A stretch of 64,000 bases of DNA from Pleomorphomonas sp. JP5 (GTDB lineage Bacteria; Pseudomonadota; Alphaproteobacteria; Rhizobiales; Pleomorphomonadaceae). The DNA lies in the NCBI RefSeq assembly GCF_023721815.1, contig NZ_JAMDLI010000021.1, positions 124,001 to 188,000 of the forward strand, given 5' to 3'. The stretch's first letter is position 1, and every line of letters begins with the position of its first letter. Made by a program: the position numbers and the translations under genes. Under the pieces are notes generated by a model. That model was not told the DNA's origin and did not search any database. It worked only from the letters and a program-made list of their open reading frames with translations. Of the stretch, positions 41,688-49,541 are shown piece after piece.

Positions 41688-42437
41688 TCATGGCTGCCGG
41701 TGAAGGCCGGCGCCATTTTTCTTCAGCCAGTCCTTGGCCGCATCCATGGCCGGGCAAAGGTGCTCGCAGATCGCCCAGAATCGGTCGGAGTGGTTCATCT
41801 CCCTGAGATGGGCCACCTCATGGGCCGCCACATAATCGAGCACAAAGGGCGGCGCCATGACGAGCCGCCAGGAAAAGGCAAGCACGCCTCGCGCCGAGGC
41901 AGATCCCCAGCGCGACGTCGTATCCTTGAGACGGATGGCGCTGGGTCGAACACCAAGGGCGTCGGCATGGCGCGCCACGGCGGCGGTCAGATCGGCGCGC
42001 GCCTCCTTCTTCAGATGATCGGCGAGACGACGACGGACATGGGGGGCCTCGCCGGGCACCTCGATCGCGGGACCGCCCTCGCATGCGACGAGCCGAACGC
42101 TACCGCGCGGGGATCCGGTTGGAATGACGCGATGAACGACGCCCCGGATGGAAACGGCCGCCGGCACGTCCGGAATATCCGGCCGCGACACCAGCCGATC
42201 GGCGATCCATCCGGCGTGCCGGGCGACAAATGCCTTGGCTTCGGCGAGCGAGCCGCGACGGGGGATGGTCACCACGGCTCCATCACCCTTCCGATCGAGC
42301 CGCAACGTGTAGCGCCGGGCGCGAGCGTTCCGCCGCACCGTCACCTCTATCGTGCGTTCACCCGCCAGGATGGGAAAGCTCGTTGGCGGAGAACGCTTCT
42401 TTTCGGGAGCTTGCAGGAAGGGCAGACGAATCGGCAT
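41688..42437 (-). CDS. YgjP-like (DUF45/M48-related) metal-dependent hydrolase
   Basis: 249 aa from the ATG at 42437 (MPIRLPFLQAPEKKRSPPTS); a GTG two codons upstream is an alternative. The zinc-binding motif is HEVAHLREMNHSDRFW near residue 215, with RWGSASARGVLAFSWRLVMAP preceding it (quoted in part: RWGSASARGVLAFSWRL). This is the layout of the SprT/YgjP-like family. E. coli YgjP is reported as a UTP pyrophosphatase-type enzyme; the true substrate here is unknown. Confidence 0.85.
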   Translation of the reverse strand: MPIRLPFLQAPEKKRSPPTSFPILAGERTIEVTVRRNARARRYTLRLDRKGDGAVVTIPRRGSLAEAKAFVARHAGWIADRLVSRPDIPDVPAAVSIRGVVHRVIPTGSPRGSVRLVACEGGPAIEVPGEAPHVRRRLADHLKKEARADLTAAVARHADALGVRPSAIRLKDTTSRWGSASARGVLAFSWRLVMAPPFVLDYVAAHEVAHLREMNHSDRFWAICEHLCPAMDAAKDWLKKNGAGLHRQP

Positions 42438-42469
42438 GACCACAGTGTATGAGCGGCGCCGGTCATGAC

Positions 42470-42498
42470 AAAGCCCCCACGCCGATGGGCGCAGGGGC
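42470..42498 (-). terminator. Probable terminator of the DUF2852 gene
   Basis: On the minus strand an imperfect stem GCCCCTGCGCC / GGCGTGGGGGC (two mismatches, loop CATC) is followed by TTTGTC. It lies 45 bp after the DUF2852 stop. It is also close to the start of the downstream YgjP-type gene, so it would separate the two transcripts. Confidence 0.5.
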
Positions 42499-42542
42499 CT
42501 GTGTCAGCCTTCCCGGCGTGGAGGGATCCGGGAGAGGCCCTC

Positions 42543-42941
42543 TTAGGCAGCAGGACTGCGGCTTGCCTTGAAGCGATCGAACTCTTCCTGGTCTTTGGCG
42601 CGACGCAGGTTGGCCAGAAACTCGTCGAACTCGTCACGCATCCGATCGAGAGCCGCGCGTTCCTCTTCGAGGCGCTTCAGCTCGGCTTCCCGGTAGGCGT
42701 CAAAGGCGGTGTTGCCGGTTGAGCCGGCACGGTAGTGTTGAAAACTGCCACGTTCGAAACCGGCGCGACGAGCCGCACGCTCGAGATCGGGGCGAAAGTC
42801 GTTCCAGCGAGCGCGCATGCGATCCCCCCAAAGTATATAGGCAAGTACTGCCAGGCCGATCGGCCAAAAGATCACGAAACCGACGATCATCGCCGCGATG
42901 GATAGCGGATGAAAGCCGGGTCTCATCACGCAGCTTCTCAT
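42543..42941 (-). CDS. DUF2852 membrane protein
   Basis: 132 aa from the ATG at 42941, which has a strong RBS (AAAGGGAAG). After MRSCVMRPGFHPLSIAAMIV comes one transmembrane helix (GFVIFWPIGLAVLAYILWG). A cytoplasmic region follows with a coiled-coil-prone segment rich in Glu/Arg (AELKRLEEERAALDRMRDEF). The pattern matches DUF2852, common in Rhizobiales and of unknown function. The upstream in-frame codons to 43007 are not family-like. Confidence 0.85.
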   Translation of the reverse strand: MRSCVMRPGFHPLSIAAMIVGFVIFWPIGLAVLAYILWGDRMRARWNDFRPDLERAARRAGFERGSFQHYRAGSTGNTAFDAYREAELKRLEEERAALDRMRDEFDEFLANLRRAKDQEEFDRFKASRSPAA

Positions 42942-43465
42942 TTTTCTTCCCTTTCGGAGTGTTCCGAGCAACGATACCGAAGTGGCCCCGGTCAAAGCCA
43001 CCTTCAAGGGTGGGCGAGGACTTTTTTGGAACCGGCTTTGGAACTATTCTGATCTTGCGTCATCCAGCGCGGCTGCGCGCAAGACGATTCGGCCGGCTGG
43101 TGGTGGGTCGATCTTTCGCGATCGTTTCGGCTGAGCGGCACTACATTGGCGATTCGTCGTGGTCCTCGCCTTTGGTCGGCGCACAGGGTGCGTCAAGCAC
43201 GTAAAAAAACGCAAAAAGTGACCCGCTGACCACCCTCCGCGCGATTTTCAAGCAGCAGAAACGCTAATATCTGTGGTAAGACTAGAGGTGGAGCGGTTCT
43301 GAAGTGCGGGCGGTCTGGCGTACCATTGCCTAGGTGATGGTGCGATGTGCCGGGTAAAATAGACGAATTCTGCGGTGGAATAGCTCTCTAGAAACAAACT
43401 GGCTCGATGCAGCTCTCCGCGGGCATCGGTCTGGAGCTATGTTTTGGCGGAGACGAGAAGACAGA
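42942..43465. promoter_or_regulatory. Divergent intergenic region and long leader of the cold-shock gene
   Basis: 524 bp with no supportable gene between the DUF2852 gene and the cold-shock gene. It includes an A-rich stretch (AAAAAAACGCAAAAAG near 43203) and an AT-leaning segment 43260-43400. A long 5' untranslated region is common for cold-shock genes, but no specific structure was identified by eye. Confidence 0.4.
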
Positions 43466-44197
43466 ATGGGTAAGGGTAAGGATTTCCGCCCGCCGCGGCG
43501 GCGTGGCGGATTTGATGACGACATGATGCCGTCGTTCGACATTCGTCCCGAGCGGCCGGCGCGCAGTTTTGGCGGTCCTTCGCCGTATGACAGCGCCCCG
43601 CCGAGCGGCCCGGTGGTCGAGGCGACGGTATCCTGGTTCAACCCGGAGAAGGGTTTCGGCTTTACCGCGCTCACCGACGGTTCGGGCGATGCCTTCCTGC
43701 ATATCGGTCAGTTGCAGGCCGTGGGGCGCGACAGCGTTCCGCCGGGCTCGACGCTGAAGGTTCAGGTGGCCCAGGGCGCCAAGGGCAAGCAGGTGGTCAA
43801 GGTGCTTGAGGTCGATGAAACGACCGCGACGCCGCAGGCCCCGCGCGGTCCACGTCCGGGCGGCTTCGGCGGTGGCGACCGCGGTCCGCGTCCGGGTGGC
43901 TTCGGCGGCGGCGATCGTGGCGGCTTCGGCGGTGGTGGCTTCGGCGCGCCTCGTCCGCCGCGTCGGTCGGTCGACACCTCTTCGGCGACGCCGCTCGACG
44001 GCACCGTCAAGTGGTTCAACCCCGAGAAGGGCTTCGGCTTCGTGGCCGGCGAGGATGGCGGCAAGGACGTATTCGTCCATATCTCCGTCCTGCAGTCGGC
44101 CGGCATGGGCCCTCTGACCGATGGCCAGCGCGTTGCCATGAAGATCGTCGAGACCCCGAAGGGGCGCGAGGCGGTCGAGATCAGCCTTCTCGACTGA
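43466..44197 (+). CDS. Two-domain cold-shock protein with RGG-like linker
   Basis: 243 aa from the ATG at 43466 (MGKGKDFRPPRRRGGFDDDM). It has two cold-shock domains with RNP motifs. The first is ATVSWFNPEKGFGFTAL (degenerate RNP2 DAFLHIGQL) at about residues 52-115. The second is GTVKWFNPEKGFGFVAGEDG with DVFVHISVL at about residues 175-243. The linker carries two 12-residue repeats, PRPGGFGGGDRG, plus further Gly-Phe-Gly units. Single-stranded nucleic acid binding or RNA chaperoning is the family role. The Gly/Arg linker may add RNA binding. Confidence 0.92.
   Translation: MGKGKDFRPPRRRGGFDDDMMPSFDIRPERPARSFGGPSPYDSAPPSGPVVEATVSWFNPEKGFGFTALTDGSGDAFLHIGQLQAVGRDSVPPGSTLKVQVAQGAKGKQVVKVLEVDETTATPQAPRGPRPGGFGGGDRGPRPGGFGGGDRGGFGGGGFGAPRPPRRSVDTSSATPLDGTVKWFNPEKGFGFVAGEDGGKDVFVHISVLQSAGMGPLTDGQRVAMKIVETPKGREAVEISLLD
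43850..43921 (+). repeat. Two tandem 36-bp repeats in the cold-shock gene linker
   Basis: Two adjacent 36-bp units (43850-43885 and 43886-43921) both encode PRPGGFGGGDRG and differ mainly at third codon positions. They form the Gly/Arg-rich linker between the two cold-shock domains. Slippage or unequal recombination could change the copy number among strains. Confidence 0.85.
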
Positions 44198-44217
44198 TCG
44201 CTAAGCAATCAGAATTT

Positions 44218-44254
44218 CCGGGCGGCGGCACACAGTCGTCGCCCGGTATTTTTT
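44218..44254 (+). terminator. Rho-independent terminator of the cold-shock gene
   Basis: Stem CCGGGCGGCG / CGTCGCCCGG (44218-44246, 9-nt loop, one G-T pair) followed by TATTTTTTG. It begins 21 nt after the stop codon. This is a textbook intrinsic terminator. Confidence 0.9.
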
Positions 44255-44320
44255 GTGCGGACTCCTGCACCGCAGGATTTCGTATCGGGCTGTTTTCATG
44301 CCCATTGACGATATGGCCGC

Positions 44321-44683
44321 TCAGGGCATTCGCACCACGAAGAGCTTGCGCGTCGTCTCAACCACTTCCCATATACCGGAGAATCCCGGTCGCAGGATGA
44401 AGCTGTCGCCAGTCCTCAGGATGCGCGGCGTCTCCTTGCCGGTCTCATGCACGATGGAAACCCCGGAGAGGATGGTGCAGAACTCCCACTCGTCATAGAC
44501 GACACGCCAGGCACCCGGCGTCGATTCCCAGACACCGGCATAGAGCTTCTCGGCGTCGCGCTCCTCGACAAGCCAAGTCCGGCTCCTCGGATTGCCCTTG
44601 ATGATCCTGTCGGGATCCGGGCCGCCATCTTCCGGTTCGACGGCAGTGAGATCGAAGCCGAGGAACAGTGCGTCGTCTTCCAT
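44321..44683 (-). CDS. DUF861 cupin-domain protein
   Basis: 120 aa from the ATG at 44683 with RBS GGAAGGGAGG. The single cupin matches the DUF861 (ureidoglycine-aminohydrolase-like) pattern: YAGVWESTPGAWRVVYDEWE, FCTILSGVSIVHE and TGDSFILRPGFSGIWEVVE. Metal ligands are partly replaced, so catalytic activity is uncertain. It follows the lactonase-type gene by 47 bp on the same strand and is probably cotranscribed. Confidence 0.85.
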   Translation of the reverse strand: MEDDALFLGFDLTAVEPEDGGPDPDRIIKGNPRSRTWLVEERDAEKLYAGVWESTPGAWRVVYDEWEFCTILSGVSIVHETGKETPRILRTGDSFILRPGFSGIWEVVETTRKLFVVRMP

Positions 44684-44730
44684 CACGGACCTCCCTTCCG
44701 CCGACAAACCGACAGGTTTGCGGGTTCCCG

Positions 44731-45588
44731 TCAGCCAACTCCGTAAATGCGGGCTGCGTTGCGGTGAAACAGCTTGTCCCGTTCCGTTTCGCTGGCACCC
44801 TCGAGAAGCCGGTTTGTGGCGTTGATCCAATCCGTTAGCGAGGCTCGCTGCGCGGACCACGGCCAATCGCTTCCCCAGACCACCCGGTCCCATCCGAAAA
44901 CTTCAATGGTGGTTTCCACCACAGGTCTGAGATCGTCGACGGTCCAATTGTCGCCTACCGTGCCGATGACGCCGGACACCTTGGCCACCACATCCGGGCG
45001 CCGGGCAAGTTCGATCAGACCAGCCTTCCAGGTCGCGAAAAGCTCCGGCTGCGAAGCCGAACCACCGCCACAATGATCGAGCACGAAAGAAACGCCGGGA
45101 CAGGCATCGACGAGCTCCGCCGCGAGGCCGAGTTGGTCGGAACGAACGCAGATGTCGAAGGTCAGCCCCGTACCGGCAAGACGGCCTACATTCTCGCGAA
45201 AAACCCGGGCTCTTGAGACGTCATCCGGCACGACATGCAGGATGCGCCGAAAACCTCGGACGAATGGATCGCTGCAAGCGCGATCGACTTCGGCGGCGAA
45301 ACCGGTCCGCTCCGGCCGGGCATTGGAGATGGCGGCACGGATACGGCGAGCAGCTCCTCCGGCCAGGCTTCGAACGAACTCGATCTCGTGACCGAAGTCG
45401 GATTCGATGACATCGACCTCCATATGAAGACAGTCGGTGACACCGTGCGGGTGCGCCTCCTCAGCATAGAGCTCGTAGGTCCAGTCGTGCGAGGCGAGTG
45501 TCGGCTCGCTTCCAAGCCAAGGATAGGTGAGACTATCCCGGTAGACGAGATGCAGATGCGTGTCGATCAGACGCGTCGGAACGCTCAT
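44731..45588 (-). CDS. Amidohydrolase-family sugar lactonase (fucono/rhamnonolactonase-like)
   Basis: 285 aa from the ATG at 45588 (MSVPTRLIDTHLHLVYRDSL). Amidohydrolase_2 motifs are DTHLHL at the N-terminus, GFRRILHVVPDD, VSFVLDHCGGG and the C-terminal VWGSDWPWS, matching lactonases of the L-fucono-1,5-lactonase / L-rhamnono-1,4-lactonase / PDC-lactonase group. The neighbouring FAH-family enzyme and sugar ABC transporter support a deoxy-sugar acid pathway. The exact lactone cannot be read from the sequence. It is divergent from the FAH-family gene with 164 bp between. Confidence 0.85.
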   Translation of the reverse strand: MSVPTRLIDTHLHLVYRDSLTYPWLGSEPTLASHDWTYELYAEEAHPHGVTDCLHMEVDVIESDFGHEIEFVRSLAGGAARRIRAAISNARPERTGFAAEVDRACSDPFVRGFRRILHVVPDDVSRARVFRENVGRLAGTGLTFDICVRSDQLGLAAELVDACPGVSFVLDHCGGGSASQPELFATWKAGLIELARRPDVVAKVSGVIGTVGDNWTVDDLRPVVETTIEVFGWDRVVWGSDWPWSAQRASLTDWINATNRLLEGASETERDKLFHRNAARIYGVG

Positions 45589-45752
45589 GGAAGCCTCGGG
45601 CAAATGAGAGACGGCGGCCATTGCCGCGAACAGTAAAGGAATTTTATGACCTCAGGAGCCCGACGAAGGTTGCAGAGGCACCGTTTGCTGCCTTTCCGCC
45701 GCCGCGCTCCCGCGATAGAAGCAAAGACCGCTTCTTTTACGGAACATCCCTC

Positions 45753-46595
45753 ATGAAGCTCATTCGCCATGGCGCTGTCGGCGCCGAGAAACCCGGCCTC
45801 GTCGACACGGCAGGCCGCCATCGTGATCTCTCCTCCCACATCGCAGACCTCTCCGGCGCAGCGTTGTCGAGAGCCTCACTCGCCAAACTTGCCGCCATCG
45901 ATCCCGAGAGCTTGCCGCTGGTGCCGGAGGGTACACACCTCGGTGCGCCGGTAGCCGGCACACGCAACTTCATTGCCGTAGGCATGAACTATGCGGATCA
46001 TGCCGCTGAGACTGGCGGCACGGTGCCATCCGAGCCCCTCCTGTTCAGCAAGGCGCCCAACTGCATCGTCGGCCCGAATGACGACATCCTGATTCCCCCC
46101 GGGGCCACCAAGCTCGACTGGGAGGTAGAACTTGCCATCGTGATCGGCGAGACCGCGTGGCAAGTCGAGGAAACAGATGCCTTCGACCACATTGCCGGAT
46201 TCGTGCTTTGCAATGACGTTTCCGAACGCGCCTTCCAGATGGAAGGCTCCGGCCAGTGGCTGAAGGGGAAGAGCGCCCCGACTTTCGGCCCGCTCGGCCC
46301 GTGGCTGGTAACACCCGACGAGATCGCCGACGTGCAGGCACTCGCCATGGAGCTCGACCTGAACGGTTCCGCACGCCAGCGCGGCAGCACGGCAACCATG
46401 GTGTTCGGTGTCCGGACGCTGGTGTCCTACGTGTCTCGCTTCGTCAGGCTTGACCCGGGCGACGTCATTACCACCGGTACGCCGCCGGGCGTCGGCATGG
46501 GCAGGAAGCCGCCGGTATTCCTCAAGGCGGGGGACATGCTGCGCCTTTCCGTCGAGGGGCTGGGCGAGCAACGCCAGAAGGTGGCTACCTACTGA
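45753..46595 (+). CDS. Fumarylacetoacetate hydrolase family protein (2,4-diketo-3-deoxy-acid hydrolase-like)
   Basis: 280 aa from the ATG at 45753 (MKLIRHGAVGAEKPGLVDTA). The C-terminal FAH fold has GMNYADHAAE, a PNCIVGPNDDILIPPGATK loop, LDWEVELAIVIGETAW with the metal-binding Glu residues, and TTGTPPGVGMG. Family members of this length include ureidoglycolate lyase-like enzymes and 2,4-diketo-3-deoxy-L-fuconate hydrolases. Next to a sugar lactonase the latter type is favoured. An in-frame upstream start at 45621 is not supported. Confidence 0.85.
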   Translation: MKLIRHGAVGAEKPGLVDTAGRHRDLSSHIADLSGAALSRASLAKLAAIDPESLPLVPEGTHLGAPVAGTRNFIAVGMNYADHAAETGGTVPSEPLLFSKAPNCIVGPNDDILIPPGATKLDWEVELAIVIGETAWQVEETDAFDHIAGFVLCNDVSERAFQMEGSGQWLKGKSAPTFGPLGPWLVTPDEIADVQALAMELDLNGSARQRGSTATMVFGVRTLVSYVSRFVRLDPGDVITTGTPPGVGMGRKPPVFLKAGDMLRLSVEGLGEQRQKVATY

Positions 46596-46677
46596 GCCAC
46601 GCCAAGCCCTCATACCCGTTTCGCCCGGTCGAGCAATTCGGTTCCGTCCGAAAGGTTCAGAGGTGACGGAAGCGGTG

Positions 46678-47565
46678 TTAGGCGACAGTTGACAACGACT
46701 GCATCAAAGACTGACGCGCCGACGAAAGGTGCAGCCGGCATGCGGCCTCGACGGCTTCCGGTCGGCGCGTCTTGAGGGCCTCGATATAGTCGAGGTGCTC
46801 CAAGATCGCCTTGCCGTTACGCTCGCGGGCGTTCGCCTTGTTCCATTGATAATGATAATGGAAAACGATGGCGATGATGTCGTAGAAGTCGATGATGAAG
46901 CGATTGCCCGAAGCTTGCTGGATGAGCCGGTGAAGGCGATCGTCGAGTTCGGAAAACTCAAGATAGCGACTGTCGATATCTGCCAGAACTTCGACGTGGG
47001 CGCGGCGAAGAGATTCCAGCTCGACCCACGCGGGATCGTCCGCCGGCAAGCCGGCAAAGGCGGCGGCCGACTTCAGCTCGAACATTTCGCGCACATCGGT
47101 CAACTCCTCGGCGAATTGACGCGTGAAGCCTTTCAGCACCCAGTGGCTGTTGGGGCGCTTTTCGATCAGCCCGAACCGACTGAACCGGATCAGAAACTCG
47201 CGGACGGAGGTGGTGCCCACACCAATTTCCCGGGCAAGCTCCAACTCGTTGATCTGCATGCCCGGTTCGGCGCCTCCCATCAGGATGCGCTTCATGAACG
47301 TTCGCTCGATCATGTCCGACAGAGAGCTGGTCTCGTGCTCGGGAAAGTAATCGGCTCTGGAAGGCGGACGTTGCACCGCCTTAGAGCGCTTGTTCCACTC
47401 GATAAGGCCAGACTCGACCATCTGCGACAGTATGGAGCGGACCGTCGTACGCGAGACGCCGAGCAAACTGCAAAGCTCCGGCTCGGAGGGAAGACTCTCT
47501 CCCACCACAAGCAACCGCAGGCACCTGTTATAGGCATCCTTGAATACGGTATTCTGCTTCGGCAT
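46678..47565 (-). CDS. GntR/FadR-type regulator with two winged-helix domains
   Basis: 295 aa from the ATG at 47565 (MPKQNTVFKDAYNRCLRLLV). A first winged helix at about residues 10-65 has LPSEPELCSLLGVSRTTVRS. A second GntR winged helix at about residues 85-150 has INELELAREIGVGTTSVREF. An FCD ligand domain follows (LTDVREMFELKSAAAFAGLP ... RLHRLIQQASGNRFIIDFYD), with His residues that often bind a metal and a sugar acid. It is divergent from the ABC transporter operon and probably controls it and the lactonase/FAH genes. The upstream in-frame extension to 47901 is not family-like. Confidence 0.87.
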   Translation of the reverse strand: MPKQNTVFKDAYNRCLRLLVVGESLPSEPELCSLLGVSRTTVRSILSQMVESGLIEWNKRSKAVQRPPSRADYFPEHETSSLSDMIERTFMKRILMGGAEPGMQINELELAREIGVGTTSVREFLIRFSRFGLIEKRPNSHWVLKGFTRQFAEELTDVREMFELKSAAAFAGLPADDPAWVELESLRRAHVEVLADIDSRYLEFSELDDRLHRLIQQASGNRFIIDFYDIIAIVFHYHYQWNKANARERNGKAILEHLDYIEALKTRRPEAVEAACRLHLSSARQSLMQSLSTVA

Positions 47566-48366
47566 TTTCACCTCGCGTCCGGCATGCCTCTTCGTGGAAG
47601 AGGCGTGGCCCAGCGTCCTAATCGATCGGCCGGATTTCTGCACACGCGTCGCTGTCCTAAAGAGGATGTCCACGCTTTCACAGCCATCGCCCCGCAGCCC
47701 GGGCCCGCGGGCCAAAACGTCGAGCACCCCTCTTTCATCAGTCGGCGCCGTGTGCGAGCTGCACATTATCGACAAAGAACACGGAACGAAACTGGTCTTT
47801 CGCAATAGGTCGTGGAACGGCTTGACGCACATCTCTTGTGCCGACCACAGCACCATCATCCTGCGCAGATGCAATATGACTGAGCAGTTCCATGACAACA
47901 AATATAGAGTTTTCAGGCCGGTTCGACTTCAAGCAACAGTCATCATCCGGAATATGAATAACCATATTGGATGTCGATAGAATAAACATTCTGAACTAGA
48001 TATTGGCCAAAAGTCGATGTCAATCTGTAACTTATTGAAAAATAACATATTGGTGAAAATTGAAACGATATGGAATGTTCTGACAATTAGAAAATACGAA
48101 GGATGGTCCGAACGTCGAAACAAGTTCGTTTCATTTTTGCCTGAAATGAGGTAATAAGCTCTTGTCCAGCTTCGTTTAGCGGCGGCATTGGGGAATGCGG
48201 GTGGTGTCGACCAAAGGGTCGGTCGCCCAGGGCTTGCGGGCCTTGCGTCGTAAGGGAGTTTCGGCTAGTTGTCATCTGTCGCTGTTTTTTATCGATAAAG
48301 TCCGATGGCTGAGGAGCATGGATCGGGCCTTGTCGAGAGCGACGCTGATCTCGGGAGGATCGCATC
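47566..48366. promoter_or_regulatory. Long divergent control region of the GntR and sugar ABC transporter genes
   Basis: 801 bp without a supportable gene. Near the GntR start is a perfect dyad GCCTCTTC-GTG-GAAGAGGC (47586-47604). The middle (about 47930-48115) is strikingly AT-rich compared with the rest of the window. It contains an AATATG/CATATT dyad (47951-47968) and a repeated word AATAACCATATTGG (47957-47970) / AATAACATATTGG (48041-48053). The ABC operon promoter is probably here. A GGGAGG ribosome site precedes the ATG at 48367. Confidence 0.6.
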
Positions 48367-49353
48367 ATGAAAGCTGTTGGCATTACACGTCGCACGCTTG
48401 TCGCGCTGGCCGGCGCCGTCGCGCTGTCGGCCGTCGCCCCGGTCGCCGCGCAGGCGGAAGACTACACGATTCCGATCATCGTCAAGGACACCACCTCCTT
48501 CTACTGGCAGATCGTTCTTGCCGGTGCCCGCAAGGCCGGCGCTGATCTCGGCGTGAACGTGCCCGAGCTCGGCGCCCAGTCCGAAGCCGACATCAATGGT
48601 CAGATTTCGATCATTGAGAACGCCGTTTCCTCGGGCGCCAACGCCCTCGTCATCGCGCCGACGGAGTTCAAGGCACTTGGAAAGCCGATCGACGAGGCCG
48701 CCAAATCGGTGCCGATCATCGGTATCGACTCCGCTGCCGACTCCAAGGCCTTCACGTCCTTCCTGACCACCGACAACGTCCAGGGCGGCCGGATCGCCGC
48801 CGACGGTCTCGCGGCTGCCATCGGTGCCGCCAATGACGGCAAGGTGGAAGGCGACGTGGCTCTCATCACCAACCTGCCGGGCGCCGGTTCGCTCGAGCAG
48901 CGCGCCCAGGGCTTCAAGGAGCAACTGGCGGCCAAGTATCCCGGCCTCAAGCTGGTGGCCGACAAGGTCGGTGACGGTCAGGCGACCACCGCCCTCAACA
49001 TCATGACCGACCTCCTGACCGCCAATCCGGACCTCAAGGGCGTATTCGCCTCGAACCTGATCGCTGCCCAGGGCGCCGGCCAGGCCATCGCGGAGAACAA
49101 GCTGGGCGAAAAGGTCGCGCTGATCGGCTTCGACAACGACGACAAGCTCGTCGGCTTCCTGAAGGACGGCGTGATCGACGCGCTTGTGGTTCAGGATCCC
49201 TATCGCATGGGCTACGACGGCATCAAGACCGCGCTCGCCGCCGTCAAGGGTGAGAAGGTCGAGCCCTTCGTCGACACCGGTGCCAACCTGGTAACCACGG
49301 CCAACATGAACGAGCCGCGCGCCCAGGAACTGCTGTACCCGAAGGTGAAGTAA
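48367..49353 (+). CDS. Ribose-type ABC transporter substrate-binding protein
   Basis: 328-aa periplasmic sugar-binding protein. The signal peptide starts MKAVGITRRTLVALAGAVAL and is probably cleaved after AAQA. The type I periplasmic-binding fold includes YWQIVLAGARKAGADLGVNV, VSSGANALVIAPTEFKALGK, PIIGIDSAADS, ALITNLPGAGSLEQRAQGF and VALIGFDNDDKLVGFLKDGV. This is the ribose/autoinducer-2/deoxy-sugar-binding cluster. Substrate identity is not readable. It is first in the three-gene transporter operon. Confidence 0.93.
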   Translation: MKAVGITRRTLVALAGAVALSAVAPVAAQAEDYTIPIIVKDTTSFYWQIVLAGARKAGADLGVNVPELGAQSEADINGQISIIENAVSSGANALVIAPTEFKALGKPIDEAAKSVPIIGIDSAADSKAFTSFLTTDNVQGGRIAADGLAAAIGAANDGKVEGDVALITNLPGAGSLEQRAQGFKEQLAAKYPGLKLVADKVGDGQATTALNIMTDLLTANPDLKGVFASNLIAAQGAGQAIAENKLGEKVALIGFDNDDKLVGFLKDGVIDALVVQDPYRMGYDGIKTALAAVKGEKVEPFVDTGANLVTTANMNEPRAQELLYPKVK

Positions 49354-49541
49354 GTCTCGTTTCGGCGTTCGGGTGGCTCCAAGCGGGCCATCCGGACGCC
49401 GAGGACGTCGCGCCGGACCTTTTCGGCGCTCCTGCATGCCGAGCCGGACCGCGGTCCGCCGCCCTCCCCGTCGATGTCTGGGACCGCGGCTGGAGCTGTG
49501 ATGGCCGCATGCCCAGTATTTCCAACTGACGCGGGTCGATC

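Noticed and set aside
47540-47980. Small open frames in the GntR/ABC intergenic region
   Set aside because: None has a convincing ribosome site, family signature or codon pattern like the neighbours.
48104-48114. FadR-type operator (TGGTCCGAACG) upstream of the ABC operon
   Set aside because: Only about half of the TNGTNNNACNA consensus is matched and the dyad is broken.
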